From the NCBI RefSeq assembly GCF_003056405.1, contig NZ_PYVZ01000003.1, forward strand, positions 248,001 to 312,000: 64,000 nucleotides of DNA, in the 5' to 3' direction. This stretch comes from Devosia indica. GTDB taxonomy: Bacteria; Pseudomonadota; Alphaproteobacteria; Rhizobiales; Devosiaceae. Both the position numbers and the translations under genes were made by a program. Shown piece after piece: positions 1-8,976 of the stretch. How positions within the stretch are numbered: the stretch's first letter is position 1; every line of letters starts with the position of its first letter. The notes below the pieces were generated by a model that saw nothing but the letters and a program-made list of their open reading frames with translations, was not told where the DNA came from and ran no database searches.

Positions 1-1479
1 CAGCTTGCCAATCGGATCCTCGGCCACCGTCTCGGCTGGAATGTCGTCATCGGCAATCTGATACACAAAGGAACCGTTGGCACCATTTTCCAGCAGGCGG
101 CGCACCAGATAGGCCAGTAGGTCCTTGTGCGCCCCCACTGGCGCATAGATACGCGTGGTCGTCCCCTCTGACTTGCGCAGCACATCGTGCAATTGCTCGC
201 CCATGCCGTGCAGCCGCTGGAATTCATAGCTGTCCTTTCCCCGGCTTGTCTGGGCGGCCAAATGCAGGACGGCGGCGGCGGTATGGGCGTTGTGGGTCGC
301 AAATTGCGGGTAGATATGCTCGGCGCCAAACAGCTTTCGCGCCGCCGCGATATAGCTCACATCGGTCGCCGCCTTGCGGGTGAAGACCGGATATCCAGGC
401 AGGCCCATGACTTGCGCGCGCTTGATCTCGGCGTCCCAATAGGCCCCCTTGACCAGCCGTACCATGATCCGGCGGTCCAGCCGGGCGGCAGTTTCCTCCA
501 GCCAATCGATCAGCGGCAGAACCCGCTTGCCATAGGCTTGCACCACCACGCCGAAGCCGTTCCAGCCCGCCAATTCGGGTGTTTCGAGTACAGCTTCGAT
601 CACATCCAGCGAGAGGTCGAGCCGGTCGGCCTCCTCAGCGTCGATGTTGAAGCCCATATTGGCCTTTGCCGCGACCAGAGCGAGCTGACGGGTGACGTCG
701 ACCAGTTCGGTCATCACGCGTTCGCGCTGGGCAAATTCATAGCGCGGGTGCAAGGCACTGAGCTTGACCGAAATGCCGGGATTGTCGCGCACCGAGCCAT
801 GAATGCAATGCGGTGCCAAGGCGTTGATGGCGTTGAGATAGGCATGGAAATAGCGCTGCGCGTCCTCGGCCGTGCGGGCCGCCTCGCCCAGCATGTCGTA
901 TGAATAGCGATAGCCCAGGGCCTCGGGCTTTCTGGCATGCGCAACGGCTTCGTCGATGGTTCGACCGAAGACGAATTGGCTGCCCATCAGACGCATGGCA
1001 TGGCTGACGGCAGTGCGAATGACTGGTTCACCCAGCCGCGCCACGGCCCGGTGCAACGCCGATTTCGGGGCGATTTCGGGATCGCCCAGAACTTCGGCAG
1101 TCAGGTTCAACGCCCATGACGAGAAATTGACCAGGGGGCTCTCGGAACCGCCAAAATGGCGGGCCCAATCGGCGCCGCCAATCTTGTCGTGGATCAGGGC
1201 ATCGACCGTCTCACTGTCGGGCACCCGCAGCAGGGCTTCGGCGAGCGACATCAACGCCAGGCCTTCCTCGCTATCCAGGCCGTATTCGGCCAGAAAGCTC
1301 TCCATCAGTCCCAGCTTGGTGCTGCTACGGACCGCCTGAACAAGGTCGACGGCGCGCCGCGAAATCTGAGCGCGGGCCACATCGTCAAGGCCAGTCTGGC
1401 CGATCAGGTCGCTGACGAGCGTGGTTTCGTCGGCATGGAGCCGGGCGCGAAGCAATTGGCGAGGCGGGGTCTGTGGCAT
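1..1479 (-). CDS. putA: Bifunctional proline dehydrogenase / pyrroline-5-carboxylate dehydrogenase PutA (N-terminal part)
   Basis: Oxidises proline to glutamate in two steps. The visible 493 codons cover the N-terminal helical domain and the FAD-dependent proline dehydrogenase barrel; the aldehyde dehydrogenase half lies beyond the left edge. Barrel motifs include NIDAEEADRLDLS, RLVKGAYWDAEIKRAQ and FATHNAHTAAA. The protein begins MPQTPPRQLL and goes straight into the helical domain, so the N-terminal ribbon-helix-helix repressor domain of enterobacterial PutA is missing. That fits regulation by the divergent Lrp-type gene 121 bases away. The ATG at 1479 was chosen because no in-frame conserved sequence lies upstream. 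Confidence 0.93.
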   Translation of the reverse strand, partial: MPQTPPRQLLRARLHADETTLVSDLIGQTGLDDVARAQISRRAVDLVQAVRSSTKLGLMESFLAEYGLDSEEGLALMSLAEALLRVPDSETVDALIHDKIGGADWARHFGGSESPLVNFSSWALNLTAEVLGDPEIAPKSALHRAVARLGEPVIRTAVSHAMRLMGSQFVFGRTIDEAVAHARKPEALGYRYSYDMLGEAARTAEDAQRYFHAYLNAINALAPHCIHGSVRDNPGISVKLSALHPRYEFAQRERVMTELVDVTRQLALVAAKANMGFNIDAEEADRLDLSLDVIEAVLETPELAGWNGFGVVVQAYGKRVLPLIDWLEETAARLDRRIMVRLVKGAYWDAEIKRAQVMGLPGYPVFTRKAATDVSYIAAARKLFGAEHIYPQFATHNAHTAAAVLHLAAQTSRGKDSYEFQRLHGMGEQLHDVLRKSEGTTTRIYAPVGAHKDLLAYLVRRLLENGANGSFVYQIADDDIPAETVAEDPIGKL

Positions 1480-1600
1480 AACCGGTCAATCCTGATTTTC
1501 AGCGCCATGATGCCAGAAACGTTATGGCCGTTTCGCCTGATCTGCTATGCACCGACAGGTGATTGAAACATCAGCGCACCAGATAATCAGAGAAGCGCCT

Positions 1601-2068
1601 ATGAAGTTCCCGCCCGGCAGTCCATTGGACCAGATCGATCGCCGCATTCTCAACGAACTGGCCAGTGACGGCCGGATCAGCGTTGCGGAACTGAGCCGTC
1701 GGGTCAATCTGTCCAAGACCCCCTGCCAGGCCCGTATCCGCCGGCTGGAGCACGAAGGATATATCCTGGGGTATCGGGCCGTAATCGACCCGACGCGGCT
1801 GGGCCTGCCGCATGTGGCCTTTGTCGAGGTGCGCCTGAGCGACACCCGCAAAGCGGCGCTGGACGCATTCAACAAGGCCGTGCGTGGCCTGCCCGAGGTC
1901 GAGCAGGCGCATATGATTGCTTCGAGCTTTGACTATCTGCTCAAGGTTCGCACCAAGGATATCGCCGCCTATCGGGAGGTGCTGGGCGAGAAAATCTCGG
2001 CCCTGCCACATGTCGCGCATACCTCTACCCATGTCTCGATGGAAGCGGTCAAGGACGACGCGGAATAG
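1601..2068 (+). CDS. putR: Lrp/AsnC-family activator, probable PutR
   Basis: A 155-residue Lrp/AsnC protein: an N-terminal winged helix-turn-helix (starting LDQIDRRILNELASDGRIS, recognition helix near NLSKTPCQARIRRLE) and a C-terminal RAM ligand-binding domain. In alphaproteobacteria such a gene divergent from putA is PutR, which activates putA in response to proline; the assignment here rests on that arrangement. The frame is open upstream to a start at 1547, but the ATG at 1601 gives the normal family length and begins just before the HTH. Confidence 0.85.
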   Translation: MKFPPGSPLDQIDRRILNELASDGRISVAELSRRVNLSKTPCQARIRRLEHEGYILGYRAVIDPTRLGLPHVAFVEVRLSDTRKAALDAFNKAVRGLPEVEQAHMIASSFDYLLKVRTKDIAAYREVLGEKISALPHVAHTSTHVSMEAVKDDAE

Positions 2069-2097
2069 TCACGACTTGCCAGGCGGGCAAGGCTCTG

Positions 2098-2118
2098 CCA
2101 TTGCGGCAGGAGCAATGG
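2098..2118 (+). promoter_or_regulatory. Hairpin in the cobF leader
   Basis: CCATTGC and GCAATGG form a perfect 7-bp stem around a 7-base loop. It ends a few bases before the G-rich Shine-Dalgarno of cobF and could affect cobF translation. The putR-cobF gap is only 63 bases, too short for a complete cobalamin riboswitch. Function is not shown. Confidence 0.3.
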
Positions 2119-2131
2119 TGCGGGGGCAACC

Positions 2132-2860
2132 ATGAAAACCATACTTGTCGTCGGGATCGGGACGGGCAGCGCCGAGCACGTCACGGTCGCCGCGATCGAG
2201 GCCCTTAACCGGGCCGATGTGCTGTTCATTCCGGACAAGGGTGAGGGCAAATCCGATCTGGCCGATGTTCGGCGCACGATCATTGCCCGCCATGTACTCA
2301 GGCCGGATCCGCGCCAGATCGGCTATGCCGTACCCAGGCGTGACGCCCAGAGCGCCGATTATGGTCAGGGTGTCGCCGACTGGCACCGGTCCCTTGCCGA
2401 TATCTACGCAATGCTGATCTCCGATGTTCCGGAGAATGGCACTGGGGCCTTTCTGGTCTGGGGCGATCCGGGGCTCTACGATTCCACGCTGCGCATTCTC
2501 GCCCTAGTTGCTGAGCCGATCCGGGTTGAAGTCATTCCGGGCATTACCGCCGTTCAGGCCTTGACGGCTGCCCATGGCATCGCCCTCAATCGCATTGGCG
2601 AGCCGGTGCTGATCACGCCGGGCCGCAAGCTTGGCGCCGTCACCACCGACACTGTGGTGATGCTGGATGGGCAAATGGCGTTTCGCGATGCCGACCCCAA
2701 TCTTGAAATCTTCTGGGGCGCCTATCTCGGCACGCCCGAGCAGATCCTGGTCGCCGGACGGCTGGGCGATGTTTGTGAAACCATCGTCAACACCCGCACT
2801 CTGGCCCGTGAGCGCCATGGCTGGATCATGGACACCTATCTTCTGCGTAAGCCGGAGTAG
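2132..2860 (+). CDS. cobF: Precorrin-6A synthase (deacetylating) CobF
   Basis: S-adenosylmethionine-dependent C1-methyltransferase of the aerobic cobalamin pathway; it methylates precorrin-5 and releases acetate to give precorrin-6A. The 242 residues have the tetrapyrrole methylase fold: N-terminal VVGIGTGSAEHVT, a central WGDPGLYDSTLRIL loop and VIPGITAVQAL. CobF is specific to the aerobic pathway, as is the following CobG. It is the first cob gene here, 63 bases after putR, and a GGGGG stretch precedes the ATG. Confidence 0.93.
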   Translation: MKTILVVGIGTGSAEHVTVAAIEALNRADVLFIPDKGEGKSDLADVRRTIIARHVLRPDPRQIGYAVPRRDAQSADYGQGVADWHRSLADIYAMLISDVPENGTGAFLVWGDPGLYDSTLRILALVAEPIRVEVIPGITAVQALTAAHGIALNRIGEPVLITPGRKLGAVTTDTVVMLDGQMAFRDADPNLEIFWGAYLGTPEQILVAGRLGDVCETIVNTRTLARERHGWIMDTYLLRKPE

Positions 2861-2893
2861 TGCTGCCAAACACGGGCTGATAATGATGAGCGC

Positions 2894-4111
2894 ATGACTT
2901 TGGCACCAACGAGCAGCCCTCGCACATTGCTGGCCGGGATCGTCGCGGGATCCGCTCGTCGCGGCGCCTGTCCAACCCTTTACGCACCAATGCAGACCGG
3001 CGATGGGCTCCTGGCGCGTGTCCGGGTTGCCGGAGCCAGACTGACACCCGCAGACCTAGCCGCTCTTGCGAAGCTGGCTGACGAGCATGGCAATGGCCTC
3101 ATCGAGATCACCGCGCGGGGCAATCTCCAGGTCCGCGGCCTGCGACCCGATACGGCCCCCGCCTTCGCCGAGGCCGTTGCTGCCTTGTTGCCTATCGAAA
3201 CCGGGCTCGCGATCGACATATCGCCCATCGCAGGCGACGATCCGGAGGAAATTGCCGATCCGCGGCCGCTCGCGGATGCCATTGGCAAGGGTGCCGCGGG
3301 AATGGCCGAGCGGCTCGGTCCCAAGGTCAGCGTGGTGATCGATGGCGGTGGGCAGATATCGCTCAGCCAACTCAAGGCCGATATCCGCCTCCGGGCACAA
3401 CCCGACAATAGCTGGGCCGTGACACTGGGCGGCGGCAAGCCGCAGCATATGGACGCCCAGGGCGTAGTGGCGACGGCATTAGCCTTGTTGGGCGCCCTTG
3501 CCGCAATCGGTCCCGAGGCAAGGGCAACCGATTTGTTCCCGGTACGGGATCAGGTCTCAAGCCCCGAAAGCCCTGAGGCCTCCCGCGTGCTGATACACTG
3601 GCGCCCCCGTCTCAACCTTGTTCAAGGCCATAGCCGCGCGATTGCCCTGCCATTTGGTGCGGCGCGCAGCGCCGAGATTATCGCTCTGTGCGACGCCGCG
3701 ATGGCCAGCAAGCTCACAAGGATGCGGCTCGCGCCGGAGCATATCCTGCTGCTCGACAACGCTCCCGACACGCTGATTGCCCAGGCTGCCGAAATCGGCT
3801 TCATCACCAAAGCCGATGATCCGCGCACCAGGGTCAGCGCCTGTATCGGCAGTCGAGGTTGCACTTCGGGTCATATCGCGGCGCGCGACCTCGCGGTGCA
3901 GCTCGCGCCACGCCTGCCAGCCGGCCAAACCCTGCATGTCTCGGGATGCGCGAAGGGCTGTGCCCATCCGCGCGCGTCTGACGTGACCCTGGTCGGTCAG
4001 GCCGACGGGATTGGCCTTGTCTTTGGCGGCCGCGCGGGCGATAGGCCTTCCAAGTTTCTGGATGCCGCAGCGCTTGGCGCCGGCGCTTTTCCTTTTCAGG
4101 GTGGGCGATGA
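2894..4111 (+). CDS. cobG: Precorrin-3B synthase CobG
   Basis: Oxygen-dependent enzyme that converts precorrin-3A to precorrin-3B, the step that commits to the aerobic route. The 405 residues resemble nitrite/sulfite reductases, with two ferredoxin-like halves. Iron-sulfur cysteines are visible: C-x5-C in CIGSRGC (about residue 316) and C-x3-C in SGCAKGCAHP (about residue 353). It overlaps cobH by four bases (ATGA), so the two are translationally coupled. Confidence 0.93.
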   Translation: MTLAPTSSPRTLLAGIVAGSARRGACPTLYAPMQTGDGLLARVRVAGARLTPADLAALAKLADEHGNGLIEITARGNLQVRGLRPDTAPAFAEAVAALLPIETGLAIDISPIAGDDPEEIADPRPLADAIGKGAAGMAERLGPKVSVVIDGGGQISLSQLKADIRLRAQPDNSWAVTLGGGKPQHMDAQGVVATALALLGALAAIGPEARATDLFPVRDQVSSPESPEASRVLIHWRPRLNLVQGHSRAIALPFGAARSAEIIALCDAAMASKLTRMRLAPEHILLLDNAPDTLIAQAAEIGFITKADDPRTRVSACIGSRGCTSGHIAARDLAVQLAPRLPAGQTLHVSGCAKGCAHPRASDVTLVGQADGIGLVFGGRAGDRPSKFLDAAALGAGAFPFQGGR

Positions 4112-4740
4112 CCCAATATGACTACATCAAGGATGGCGAGAGCATTTACCGCCAGTCCTTCGCCATCATTCGCGCCGAGGCTGATTTAAGCCCATTCTCC
4201 GATGACGAGGCCGAACTGGCCGTGCGCATGATCCATGCTGCGGGCCTGGTCGAGGCCGCAGAGCATTTCGTCTTCAGCCCCGGATTTGTGACGGCAGCAC
4301 GGATCGCGCTCAATGCCGGTGCACCGATCCTGTGCGACGCCGAAATGGTGGCACGGGGCGTGACCGCCGCCCGCCTGCCAGCCGACAATGCGGTTATCTG
4401 CACCTTGCGCGATCCGCGCGTCCCGACCCTTGCTGCGCGCATTGGCAATACACGCTCCGCTGCGGCGCTGCATCTGTGGGACGAACAACTCGAAGGCGCG
4501 GTGGTGGCCATTGGCAATGCGCCCACTGCCTTGTTTCACCTGCTCGAAATGCTGCGCGACGGCGCGCCCCGACCCGCCGCCATCCTGGGCATGCCGGTGG
4601 GCTTTGTCGGCGCCGCCGAGTCCAAGGATGCCTTGGCCCTCAGTTCCTATGGTGTGCCCTTTGCCATCGTGCGTGGCCGACTGGGCGGCAGTGCCATTAC
4701 CGCCGCCTGCCTCAATGCCTTGGCGAGGCCAGGCCTGTGA
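4108..4740 (+). CDS. cobH: Precorrin-8X methylmutase CobH
   Basis: Moves the C11 methyl to C12, turning precorrin-8X into hydrogenobyrinate. The 210-residue protein is of normal family length and carries the catalytic histidine at residue 43 in RMIHAAGLVE. Other conserved stretches are FSPGFVTAAR and GMPVGFVGAAESK. It overlaps cobG and cobI by four bases each. Confidence 0.95.
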   Translation: MTQYDYIKDGESIYRQSFAIIRAEADLSPFSDDEAELAVRMIHAAGLVEAAEHFVFSPGFVTAARIALNAGAPILCDAEMVARGVTAARLPADNAVICTLRDPRVPTLAARIGNTRSAAALHLWDEQLEGAVVAIGNAPTALFHLLEMLRDGAPRPAAILGMPVGFVGAAESKDALALSSYGVPFAIVRGRLGGSAITAACLNALARPGL

Positions 4741-5462
4741 GCGGCAAACTTTATGGCGTGGGCACCGGGCCGGGAGACCCGGAACTGCTGACCCTCAAGG
4801 CGGTCCGCGCGATATCCGAAGCAGATGTCGTGGCTTACTTCGCCAAGCGCGGCAATGCGAGCAATGCCAGGGCAATTGCCGCGGCCCATTTCCGTTCGGG
4901 CCAGGTCGAGGAGGCACTGGACTATCCGGTGACCACCGAGATCGACCGGCGCGAAAATGGCTACAAAAACCAGATTGAAGCCTTCTATGCCGAGGCTGCC
5001 GGGCGCATTGCATCCCATCTCGACGCCGGGCGAAGCGTTGCGGTGTTAAGCGAAGGCGACCCCCTGTTCTACGGCAGCTACATGCATTTGCATCTGCGCC
5101 TGGCTCCCCGTTACGACACCCAGGTCATTCCGGGCATAACCGCGATGTCGGGCTGTTGGTCGGAGGCAGGGCTGCCCCTGGTGCAGGGAGACGATATCCT
5201 GACCGTGCTGCCCGGCACGCTGGACCGGGACGAGCTGGTCCGCCGGCTGGGCAATACCGAAGGCGCCGTCATCATGAAGCTCGGCCGCAACCTGGCAAAG
5301 GTCCGCGTGGCCCTTGCCGATGCCGGCCGGCTCAGCCAGGCGGTCTATGTCGAACGCGGTACGACGGCCAATGGCCACTTCATCCCTCTCATCGACAAGG
5401 GCGATGACGTTGCGCCCTATTTTTCACTGGTACTGGTGCCCGGCTGGAGCAATCGGCCATGA
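4737..5462 (+). CDS. cobI: Precorrin-2 C20-methyltransferase CobI
   Basis: Adds the C20 methyl to precorrin-2 using S-adenosylmethionine. The 241 residues show the methylase signatures GVGTGPGDPELLTLKAV, LSEGDPLFYGSYMHLH and IPGITAMSGCW. The frame stays open far upstream inside cobH, but the real start is the GTG at 4737 that overlaps the cobH stop (GTGA); the conserved N-terminus begins there. Confidence 0.93.
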   Translation: MSGKLYGVGTGPGDPELLTLKAVRAISEADVVAYFAKRGNASNARAIAAAHFRSGQVEEALDYPVTTEIDRRENGYKNQIEAFYAEAAGRIASHLDAGRSVAVLSEGDPLFYGSYMHLHLRLAPRYDTQVIPGITAMSGCWSEAGLPLVQGDDILTVLPGTLDRDELVRRLGNTEGAVIMKLGRNLAKVRVALADAGRLSQAVYVERGTTANGHFIPLIDKGDDVAPYFSLVLVPGWSNRP

Positions 5463-6214
5463 ACGGCAGGCTCGTCATTCTTGGGACCGGTCCGGGTAAT
5501 CCCGAACAGACCACGCCACAGGCGCGCGATGCTATCGCCGTCGGGGAGCAGTTTTTTGGCTATGGCCCCTATCTCGACCGGCTGAACCTGCGCCCCGACC
5601 AGCACCGCATGCCCTCAGACAACCGTGAAGAAATCGGCCGGGCTCGAGCGGCGCTCGAAGCAGCCTCAAAGGGGGCTTCGGTCTGTGTGGTGTCGGGCGG
5701 CGATCCGGGCGTCTTCGCCATGGCCGCAGCCATCTGCGAGGCCATCGAGACCGGCCCTGAAACCTGGCGCCGGCTTGAGATCACCGTGCTGCCAGGCGTC
5801 ACTGCCATGCTGGCCGTCGCAGCCCGCGCGGGGGCGCCGCTGGGCCATGATTTCTGTGCCATTTCGCTTTCGGACAATCTCAAGCCCTGGGAATTGATCG
5901 AGCGCCGCCTGCGCGCCGTGGCCGAAGCGGGCCTGGTCATCGCGCTCTATAACCCGATCTCCAAGGCACGGCCCTGGCAATTGGGCACCGCTTTCAAGAT
6001 TCTGCGCGAGTCCCTGCCGGTGACGACACCGGTGATCTTCGGCCGCGCCGTGGGGCGTCCGGACGAGCATTTCGTGGTCGTTCCGCTTGGAGAAGCCGAC
6101 CAACAAAGCGCGGACATGGCCACCTGTGTCATCATCGGCTCGGCGGAAACGCGGATCATCGAGCGGCCCGGCATGGACCCGCTGGTCTATTCGCCGCGCG
6201 GGGTGGGAATATGA
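5459..6214 (+). CDS. cobJ: Precorrin-3B C17-methyltransferase CobJ
   Basis: Methylates C17 of precorrin-3B and contracts the ring to give precorrin-4. The 251 residues have LGTGPGNPEQTTPQA at the N-terminus, VVSGGDPGVFAMAAA in the middle and the CobJ-typical YNPISKARPWQL. There is no C-terminal fusion domain. It overlaps cobI and cobL by four bases. In related alphaproteobacteria cobK often sits between cobJ and cobL; here it does not. Confidence 0.94.
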   Translation: MNGRLVILGTGPGNPEQTTPQARDAIAVGEQFFGYGPYLDRLNLRPDQHRMPSDNREEIGRARAALEAASKGASVCVVSGGDPGVFAMAAAICEAIETGPETWRRLEITVLPGVTAMLAVAARAGAPLGHDFCAISLSDNLKPWELIERRLRAVAEAGLVIALYNPISKARPWQLGTAFKILRESLPVTTPVIFGRAVGRPDEHFVVVPLGEADQQSADMATCVIIGSAETRIIERPGMDPLVYSPRGVGI

Positions 6215-7422
6215 CCGGCCGGTGGCTTTCGATTATCGGCATTGGTGAAGACGGGCTCGACGGGCTGTCGCGGGCGGCCCGTACGGCCGTTGGCGAGGCC
6301 GAAATCGTCTTTGGTGGCGAGCGGCACCTGGCGCTGGTCGCGCCTATCGTTTCGGGCGAGACGCATGTGTGGCAGTCGCCGTTCTCGTCCTCGATCGAGG
6401 CGGTGCTCGCCGCGCGAGGCCACAAGGTTTGCGTGCTGGCATCCGGCGATCCGTTCCATTATGGCGTCGGCGCCACGCTGAGCCGGCGGGTCGATCCGGC
6501 ACAAATGCTTGTCATTCCACAACCTTCTGCATTCAGCCTCGCCGCTGGCCGGCTGGGCTGGCCACTTCAGGAGGTCGCCTGCGTGTCGCTGCATGGACGG
6601 CCGATCGATCTGATCCGGCCGCATCTGCATCCGGCGGCGCGGATATTGGCGCTGACCTCGGACGAGCATGGGCCGGGGGCGCTGGCGGCGCTGCTGGTCG
6701 AGGCGGGATTTGGCCGCTCGATCATCACCGTGCTGGAGGCCCTGGGGGGTCCAGATGAACAAATCCGCTCGCAGATGGCCGATGGGTTCATGCTGAGCGA
6801 GATCAACCCGCTCAATATCTGCGCCATCACTGTCGCGCCGCTGCCGGGGGCGCGCGTGCTGCCACTGACGCCGGGGCTCGACGACGCGCTCTTTGAACAT
6901 GACGGGCAGATCACCAAGCGCGACATCCGCGCGGTGACCCTGGCTGCATTGGGCCCGCGGCGGCACGAGCTGCTCTGGGATATCGGGGCGGGCTCGGGTT
7001 CAATTGGCATAGAATGGATGCTGGCCGATCCCGGCCTGCGCGCCGTGGCCATCGAGAGCGATCCAGACCGCGCCGCCCGTATCATGCGCAATGCCCGCAA
7101 GCTCGGGGTGCCGGAGCTGCGCGTGGTGACGGGCAAGGCGCCATTGGCGCTCACCGGGCTGGACGCGCCCCATGCCATTTTCGTGGGGGGAGGCGGCACC
7201 CATCCCGGTGTGATGGACACGGCAATCAGCGCACTGCAGAGCGGCGGGCGGCTGGTGGCCAATGCAGTGACCCTGGAAATGGAACAGGTGCTGCTCGCCC
7301 TCTACGCCGAGCATGGCGGAGAGCTGGTGCGGCTTTCGGTGGCCCACGCAGCAACGCTGGGCGCGGTCACGGGTTGGCGGCCGGCCATGCCGATCACCCA
7401 ATGGCGCTGGAGCAAGCCATGA
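6211..7422 (+). CDS. cobL: Precorrin-6Y C5,15-methyltransferase (decarboxylating) CobL
   Basis: A fusion of two methyltransferases. Residues 1 to about 205 are the CbiE-type tetrapyrrole methylase ([25 protein letters not shown]). Residues from about 225 are the CbiT-type class I methyltransferase with the SAM loop [13 protein letters not shown] near residue 256. Together they methylate C5 and C15 and decarboxylate the acetate on C12. The 403-residue length is normal for a fused CobL. Its substrate precorrin-6Y (dihydro-precorrin-6A) needs the CobK reductase, which is not encoded in this operon. Confidence 0.94.
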   Translation: MTGRWLSIIGIGEDGLDGLSRAARTAVGEAEIVFGGERHLALVAPIVSGETHVWQSPFSSSIEAVLAARGHKVCVLASGDPFHYGVGATLSRRVDPAQMLVIPQPSAFSLAAGRLGWPLQEVACVSLHGRPIDLIRPHLHPAARILALTSDEHGPGALAALLVEAGFGRSIITVLEALGGPDEQIRSQMADGFMLSEINPLNICAITVAPLPGARVLPLTPGLDDALFEHDGQITKRDIRAVTLAALGPRRHELLWDIGAGSGSIGIEWMLADPGLRAVAIESDPDRAARIMRNARKLGVPELRVVTGKAPLALTGLDAPHAIFVGGGGTHPGVMDTAISALQSGGRLVANAVTLEMEQVLLALYAEHGGELVRLSVAHAATLGAVTGWRPAMPITQWRWSKP

Positions 7423-8180
7423 CGGTGCATTTCATCGGCGCCGGTCCGGGCGCGGCAGACCTGATTACGGTGCGGGGCCGCGACCTGCTCGCGCGCTGCC
7501 CGGTCTGTCTTTATGCCGGGTCCATCGTACCAAAGGACATGCTCGACTGGTGTGGGGCAAAAACGCGCCTCGTCGATACTGCGCCGATGTCGCTCGATGA
7601 GATCGAGGCCGAATATGTCCGCGCCCATGACGCAGGCGAGGACGTGGCGCGGCTGCACTCAGGTGATCTCTCGATCTGGAGCGCGGTGGCCGAGCAGATG
7701 CGGCGGCTCGACCGGCTGGGCATTCCCTATACGCTGACGCCCGGCGTGCCGGCCTTTGCCGCTGCCGCGGCGGCATTGGGCCAGGAGATAACCCTTCCGG
7801 CGATCAATCAATCTCTGGTGCTGACCCGCATTGGGGGCCGCGCCTCGCCCATGCCGGAGGGTGAAACGCTTGCTGCGTTCGGGGCCACGGGCGCGACCCT
7901 CGCCATCCATCTGGCCATCCATTCGCTCGCGCGCGTCGTTGCCGAGCTGACCCCGCTCTATGGGGTGGACTGCCCGGCGGCTATCGTTGCCCATGCAAGC
8001 TGGCCGGAGCAAAAAATCATCCGGGCGACCCTAGGGACGATCGAGCAGGCGTTCGACCCGGCCATTGAGCGCACGGCGATCATCTTTGTCGGCAAGGGGT
8101 TGGGTGCACAAGACTTTCGCGAAAGCGCGCTTTACGATCCCGATTACCAGCGCCGCTTCCGCGGGCGCGACGGACTTTAG
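7419..8180 (+). CDS. cobM: Precorrin-4 C11-methyltransferase CobM
   Basis: Methylates C11 of precorrin-4 to give precorrin-5. Motifs are [16 protein letters not shown], the cysteine-containing CPVCLYAGS stretch and [12 protein letters not shown]. The frame is open upstream inside cobL; the ATG at 7419 is chosen because it overlaps the cobL stop (ATGA), has a GGAG at 7409-7412, and gives the normal 253 residues. It is the last cob gene of the run. Confidence 0.93.
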   Translation: MTVHFIGAGPGAADLITVRGRDLLARCPVCLYAGSIVPKDMLDWCGAKTRLVDTAPMSLDEIEAEYVRAHDAGEDVARLHSGDLSIWSAVAEQMRRLDRLGIPYTLTPGVPAFAAAAAALGQEITLPAINQSLVLTRIGGRASPMPEGETLAAFGATGATLAIHLAIHSLARVVAELTPLYGVDCPAAIVAHASWPEQKIIRATLGTIEQAFDPAIERTAIIFVGKGLGAQDFRESALYDPDYQRRFRGRDGL

Positions 8181-8192
8181 GAGGCTCAACCA

Positions 8193-8969
8193 ATGGCAAA
8201 TCTCACCCTTCCCGAACTCAACGGCAAGGCCGTGCTCATTACGGGCGCTTCCACCGGCATCGGCGCCGCCTTGGCCAAGGCATTCGGCGCCCAAGGCGCG
8301 ATGGTCGGCGTGCACTATAATTCGAGCGAGGATGCGGCCCGTGCCGTGGCCGATGCCGTCGAAGCGGCCGGCGGCAAGGCGCATCTGGTGCGCGCAGATG
8401 CCTCGAAGTCCGGGGCCATTGCCGCAGCGGTGGAGGAAACCGCGGCGGCATTTGGCCGGCTGGACGGGCTGATCAACAATGCCGGCGGCATGGTGGCGCG
8501 CCTGCCCTATGCCGAGATGACGGACGACCATTATGACGCGGTGATGGACCTCAATGGCCGCTCGGTGCTGGCCGCCACGCGGGCTGCACTGCCGCATATG
8601 AAGACGGCGGGCGGTGGCTTTGTCATCAACACGACGTCCATCGCCGCCCGGAACGGGGCCAGCGGTGGCGCAGGGCTTTATGGATCGTCCAAGGCGTTCA
8701 TCGCCAATGTCACGCGCGGCATGGCCAAGGAATTCATCCCCTTCGGCATTCGCGTCAACGCGGTGGCGCCGGGCGTGATCGAAACGCCATTCCATGAGCG
8801 CTATTCGACCGAAGCCCAGCTCAAGGCGCAACTGGCAACCGTGCCGCAGGGACGGCTTGGCGTCGCCGAGGACTGCGTCGGGGCCTATCTGTTCCTGGCC
8901 TGCGCAAGCCTGTCCGGCTACATCATCGGGCAGACCATTGAGGTCAATGGCGGCATGCTAATGCCGTGA
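8193..8969 (+). CDS. SDR-family oxidoreductase (FabG-like)
   Basis: A 258-residue classical short-chain dehydrogenase. It has the nucleotide-binding TGASTGIG near residue 18, NNAG near residue 96, a serine in NTTSIAARNG, the catalytic YGSSK and a C-terminal GQTIEVNGGMLMP typical of FabG-like enzymes. A strong AGGAGG precedes the ATG, only 12 bases after cobM, so it is probably co-transcribed with the cob genes. The substrate is unknown. It might be unrelated to cobalamin; a role replacing the missing CobK is only a speculation, since CobK belongs to a different family. Confidence 0.85.
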   Translation: MANLTLPELNGKAVLITGASTGIGAALAKAFGAQGAMVGVHYNSSEDAARAVADAVEAAGGKAHLVRADASKSGAIAAAVEETAAAFGRLDGLINNAGGMVARLPYAEMTDDHYDAVMDLNGRSVLAATRAALPHMKTAGGGFVINTTSIAARNGASGGAGLYGSSKAFIANVTRGMAKEFIPFGIRVNAVAPGVIETPFHERYSTEAQLKAQLATVPQGRLGVAEDCVGAYLFLACASLSGYIIGQTIEVNGGMLMP

Positions 8970-8976
8970 GGGGCGA

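Noticed and set aside
2069-2131. Cobalamin riboswitch upstream of cobF
   Set aside because: The gap is only 63 bases and lacks a convincing B12 box; a full aptamer needs about 200 bases.
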